Assembly: GCA_017529175.1 (NCBI GenBank)
Contig: JAFXNX010000351.1
Coordinates: 1-8,091 of the forward strand
Length of the DNA stretch: 8,091 bases
Reading direction: 5' to 3'
Source: Clostridia bacterium
Lineage (GTDB): Bacteria; Bacillota_A; Clostridia; Oscillospirales; CAG-272
How positions within the stretch are numbered: the stretch's first letter is position 1; each line of letters opens with the position of its first letter. The notes under the pieces are model-generated. The model was not told the origin of the DNA. It searched no databases and saw nothing but the letters and a program-made list of their open reading frames with translations. Both the position numbers and the translations under genes were made by a program. Below are positions 6,079 through 8,091 of the stretch, one piece after another.

Positions 6079-6153
6079 GGTCCCTTGTGACTGACGGGAT
6101 AGCGTGGGATACCACGGAGGAGCAGGGGAAGTTTTAAGCCGACCGTCTGGGCA
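6079..6153 (+). promoter_or_regulatory. ZTP riboswitch (pfl motif)
   Basis: This leader RNA matches the ZTP/ZMP-sensing aptamer, which activates purine and folate genes when AICAR (ZMP) or its triphosphate builds up because 10-formyl-tetrahydrofolate is short. Conserved parts are visible in order. P1 pairs TCCCTT at 6081-6086 with AGGGGA at 6124-6129. TGTGACTGACGG lies at 6086-6097. P2 pairs CGTGG at 6103-6107 with CCACG at 6112-6116. GGAGGAGCA lies at 6116-6124. The 3' subdomain CCGTCTGGGCA lies at 6143-6153 inside a short P3 (GCC at 6138-6140, GGC at 6150-6152). The pseudoknot GACGG (6093-6097) with CCGTC (6143-6147) is fully paired and appears to carry a compensatory change from the usual G-C pair. 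The position upstream of purE fits the known role. Confidence 0.92.
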
Positions 6154-6191
6154 CACTTACACCGTATGGGATAAGTGCGCCTTTATGTTTT
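6150..6191 (+). terminator. riboswitch-controlled terminator
   Basis: GGCACACTTA at 6150-6159 pairs with TAAGTGCGCC at 6172-6181 apart from one A-C mismatch, leaving a 12 nt loop, followed by the imperfect T-tract TTTATGTTTT. The 5' arm reuses the GGCA end of the aptamer (6150-6153), so P3 with its pseudoknot and this hairpin exclude each other. Ligand binding should therefore prevent termination and let purE be read, the usual ON-switch logic of ZTP riboswitches. The T-tract is weaker than in the terminator at 4257. Confidence 0.75.
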
Positions 6192-6194
6192 CAA

Positions 6195-6323
6195 GGATCC
6201 TCAAAAATCGTAAGATTTTTGGGGTTCGCGTATTCAGGGGTCCTCAAAAATCGTAAGATTTTTGGGGTTCACGTATTTAGGGGTCCTCAAAAATCGTAAG
6301 ATTTTTGGGGTTCACGTATTTAG
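6195..6323 (+). repeat. three 43 bp tandem repeats, each a GUAA-capped hairpin
   Basis: Units lie at 6195-6237, 6238-6280 and 6281-6323. Units 2 and 3 are identical; unit 1 differs at three positions (6197, 6228, 6235). Each unit contains CCTCAAAAATC and GATTTTTGGGG around GTAA. This gives an 11 bp stem (one G-U pair) closed by C-G and capped with a GNRA-type tetraloop; in unit 1 the arms are 6199-6209 and 6214-6224. The array fills the space between the riboswitch terminator and the purE ribosome binding site. The fourth period begins at 6324 with GGG and then turns into the GGAGG of purE. No T-run follows any stem, so terminator function is unlikely. The role is unknown. Confidence 0.9.
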
Positions 6324-6336
6324 GGGAGGAACGATC

Positions 6337-6834
6337 ATGAAAAAAGTCGGGATCATTATGGGGAGCGCAAGCGATCTTCCCGTGATAGAAAAAGCGACGA
6401 CGACTCTCGATACCCTCGGAGTACCCTACGAGGTACACGTGTACTCGGCGCACAGAACGCCCGGGGAAGCGTCAGGCTTCGCGGAAGGCGCAAGGAGCGC
6501 GGGATTCGGAGTTATCATAGCCGCAGCCGGAATGGCGGCGCACCTTGCGGGAGCGATAGCTGCGCATACCACCCTTCCGGTCATAGGAATACCCTGCAAA
6601 TCGAATACACTCGACGGCATTGACGCACTTCTGTCCACCGTACAGATGCCATCAGGCATACCTGTAGCCACGGTCGCGATAGACGGAGGCGCCAATGCCG
6701 CTTTACTTGCCGCAGAGATCCTTGCGCTGTCGGACGGCAGTCTGGCGTCAGCGCTTGATGCTCACCGCAGGGCGGGAAGCGAAAAAGCGCTCGCCGCGAA
6801 CAGAGAAATAGAAGAAAAATTCAACAAGAGGTGA
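6337..6834 (+). CDS. purE: N5-carboxyaminoimidazole ribonucleotide mutase, PurE class I
   Basis: This 165-residue cytoplasmic enzyme moves the carboxyl group of N5-CAIR to carbon 4, giving CAIR in de novo purine synthesis. Its family forms octamers. Signatures are [11 protein letters not shown] at 6-16 (substrate-binding GSASD), the active-site segment YSAHRTP at 36-42 with the conserved His39, AAGMAAHL at 63-70, and [15 protein letters not shown] at 101-115. The SAHRTP and VQMP segments match class I enzymes, which normally depend on PurK to make N5-CAIR. No purK lies between purE and purC here. GGAGG lies 7 bases before the ATG at 6337. The reading frame stays open upstream into the tandem repeats, but that extension has no ribosome binding site and does not match the family. 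The gene is first in the pur operon, behind the ZTP riboswitch. Confidence 0.95.
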   Translation: MKKVGIIMGSASDLPVIEKATTTLDTLGVPYEVHVYSAHRTPGEASGFAEGARSAGFGVIIAAAGMAAHLAGAIAAHTTLPVIGIPCKSNTLDGIDALLSTVQMPSGIPVATVAIDGGANAALLAAEILALSDGSLASALDAHRRAGSEKALAANREIEEKFNKR

Positions 6835-6839
6835 TAATA

Positions 6840-7556
6840 ATGGAAAAGAGAGAACAGCTTTACGAAGGAAAAGCAAAAAAGGTTTTTGCGACTGACGACG
6901 AGAGATACCTCATCGTATCTTACAAGGACGACGCGACGGCGCTCGACGGAGCAAAGCGCGGCACTATCGTCGGCAAGGGCGAGATCAACAACAGAATGTC
7001 CAACCGCATTATGAGCATTCTTGAGAAGAACGGCGTCGGGACTCACTTCGTCGAAGAGCTGTCGAGCCGCGACACGCTCGTCAAAAAAGTCTCCATCGTT
7101 CCGCTCGAAGTTATAATCAGAAACATTTCCGCCGGCTCTTTCGCAAAGCGCTACGGAGTTGAAGAGGGTATCGTTTTCAAGAGCCCGACCATAGAATTCT
7201 CCTACAAGTGCGACGAGCTCCACGACCCGCTTATCAACTCTTACCACGCGATCGCCCTCGAACTTGCAACGCCTGAGGAGATAGAGACGATCAAGCGCAT
7301 GGCGTTCAAGGTAAACGAGATAATGAAAGAGTATTTCCTCACCCTCGGCGTAAAGCTCGTTGATTTCAAGCTCGAGTTCGGAAGACTCCCCGACGGAACG
7401 ATAGTTCTCGCAGACGAGATATCTCCCGACACCTGCCGCTTCTGGGACTCCGAGACGAACGAGAAACTCGACAAGGACAGATTCCGCCGCGACATGGGCG
7501 GAGTTGAAGACGCGTACAACGAAATGATGCGCCGCGTCTTCGGAGAAGAAAAATAA
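6840..7556 (+). CDS. purC: Phosphoribosylaminoimidazole-succinocarboxamide synthase (SAICAR synthetase)
   Basis: This 238-residue enzyme joins CAIR and aspartate with ATP to give SAICAR, the step after PurE. Family features are the N-terminal LYEGKAKKVF at 7-16 (ATP-binding lobe), DDATALDGAKRG at 30-41, the first signature VPLEVIIRNISAGSFAKR at 87-104, the second signature LVDFKLEFG at 173-181, and LADEISPDTCRFWD at 190-203, which binds metal and substrate. The length is typical for the bacterial single-domain form. I chose the ATG at 6840 because GAGGTG at 6828-6833 lies 6 bases upstream and because family members begin with a similar M-x-K-x-x-LYEGK. That ribosome binding site overlaps the purE stop, so translation is probably coupled. 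Confidence 0.96.
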   Translation: MEKREQLYEGKAKKVFATDDERYLIVSYKDDATALDGAKRGTIVGKGEINNRMSNRIMSILEKNGVGTHFVEELSSRDTLVKKVSIVPLEVIIRNISAGSFAKRYGVEEGIVFKSPTIEFSYKCDELHDPLINSYHAIALELATPEEIETIKRMAFKVNEIMKEYFLTLGVKLVDFKLEFGRLPDGTIVLADEISPDTCRFWDSETNEKLDKDRFRRDMGGVEDAYNEMMRRVFGEEK

Positions 7557-7567
7557 CGGAGGGTACA

Positions 7568-8091
7568 ATGTCAGAGATCAGAGAAGAGTGCGGAGTCCTC
7601 GGTATATTCGAGCCTGAGCGCCGCGACGTTGCAAATCTTGCATATTACGGACTGTTCGCGCTTCAGCACAGAGGTCAGGAATCGTGCGGTATCGTCGTCA
7701 ACGACGACGGAGTTTTCACGTCATATAAGGACGTGGGACTTGTCAACGACGTATTCACGCCGTCAAAGCTGAAATCTCTCGGAGAGGGAAATATGGCTGT
7801 AGGACACGTCAGATACGGCACGACCGGATCGTCCGACAGAAACAACGCGCAGCCGATAGTCGTCAATCATATCAAAGGAAGAATGGCGCTCGCCCACAAC
7901 GGCAACCTTATAAACTCATACGAGCTTCGCTCGGAGCTCGAGCTCAAGGGTTCCATCTTCCACACGACGTCCGACACGGAAGTAATATCGTATATCGTAA
8001 CGGAAGAGAGACTTCGCTCTGCGAGCATTGAAGAGGCGATAAACCGCGCTATGTACAGGATCAAAGGAGCTTATTCCCTCGTCGTCATGTC
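7568..8091 (+). CDS. purF: Amidophosphoribosyltransferase, N-terminal part
   Basis: The first 174 codons of PurF are present and the gene runs off the window. PurF makes phosphoribosylamine from PRPP and glutamine, the committed first step of purine synthesis. Only the class II glutamine amidotransferase domain is visible. It starts with a 7-residue propeptide, MSEIREE, followed by the nucleophile Cys8 in CGVLGIF, which is normally exposed by self-cleavage. Further motifs are LQHRGQESCGI at 32-42, GHVRYGTTG at 79-87 with the glutamine-binding Arg82, LAHNGNL at 108-114 with the oxyanion-hole Asn111 and Gly112, and TTSDTEV at 133-139. The phosphoribosyltransferase domain and any iron-sulfur ligands lie beyond the edge. 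GGAGGG lies 4-5 bases before the ATG, 11 bases after purC, so it belongs to the same operon. Confidence 0.95.
   Translation, partial: MSEIREECGVLGIFEPERRDVANLAYYGLFALQHRGQESCGIVVNDDGVFTSYKDVGLVNDVFTPSKLKSLGEGNMAVGHVRYGTTGSSDRNNAQPIVVNHIKGRMALAHNGNLINSYELRSELELKGSIFHTTSDTEVISYIVTEERLRSASIEEAINRAMYRIKGAYSLVVM

Noticed and set aside
6195..6323. CRISPR array reading of the three tandem repeats
   Set aside because: There are no distinct spacers: the whole 43 bp period is repeated, with two identical units, and no cas gene is nearby.
6262..6336. 25-residue N-terminal extension of purE starting from a TTG inside the tandem repeats
   Set aside because: No ribosome binding site, not conserved in the PurE family, and the ATG at 6337 has GGAGG at the right distance.
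6762..7568. 268-codon open frame on the minus strand opposite purC
   Set aside because: It lies wholly across purE/purC/purF, has no recognisable motif, and purC on the other strand carries complete family signatures. It is a shadow of codon bias.

Overview
The window looks like chromosomal DNA from a low-to-mid GC Gram-positive bacterium of the Clostridia, probably an uncultured Oscillospiraceae-like gut lineage. The basis is the strong GGAGG-type ribosome binding sites, near-consensus TTGACA/TATAAT promoters, a YtrA-type GntR/ABC-2 transporter operon, lipoproteins with short Lys-rich signal peptides, a ZTP riboswitch, and the pur gene order purE-purC-purF. The lineage is an inference from style, not from a marker gene. 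I see no phage, insertion sequence, CRISPR, tRNA or rRNA.

Region 1 (1-1402): the 3' end of clpB (chaperone disaggregase, + strand) converges on ung (uracil-DNA glycosylase, - strand). The 202 bp between their stops hold four inverted repeats in a row. The first is a perfect 34 bp palindrome, and the fourth has similar end sequences.

Region 2 (1403-4290): ung and a four-gene operon are transcribed divergently from two textbook promoters whose -35 boxes are only 27 bp apart, around an A/T-rich core. The operon is a short GntR/YtrA-type repressor, an ABC ATPase, a six-helix ABC-2-type membrane protein and a lipoprotein of unknown function. The first three genes overlap or nearly overlap, and a strong intrinsic terminator ends the unit. 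A symmetric operator candidate overlaps the operon promoter, which suggests autoregulation by the GntR protein.

Region 3 (4291-5973): a promoter abutting the terminator drives a COG2159-type metal-dependent amidohydrolase and, 13 bp later, a second lipoprotein that seems to consist of two related beta-rich domains. A small repeat and hairpin cluster lies after its stop codon.

Region 4 (5974-8091): the 417 bp gene-free stretch from 5920 to 6336 is full of regulatory structure. It contains the post-operon repeat, about 60 bp of A/T-rich sequence with no clear feature, a promoter, a ZTP (pfl) riboswitch with an overlapping terminator, and three 43 bp tandem repeats that each form a GUAA-capped hairpin. 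After this leader come purE, purC and the 5' part of purF, which encode steps of de novo IMP synthesis. ZTP/ZMP, a signal of 10-formyl-tetrahydrofolate shortage, is expected to switch the operon on.

Most of the window is ordinary housekeeping DNA. The most unusual element is the triple-hairpin tandem repeat between the riboswitch and the purE ribosome binding site, followed by the hairpin cluster after clpB.
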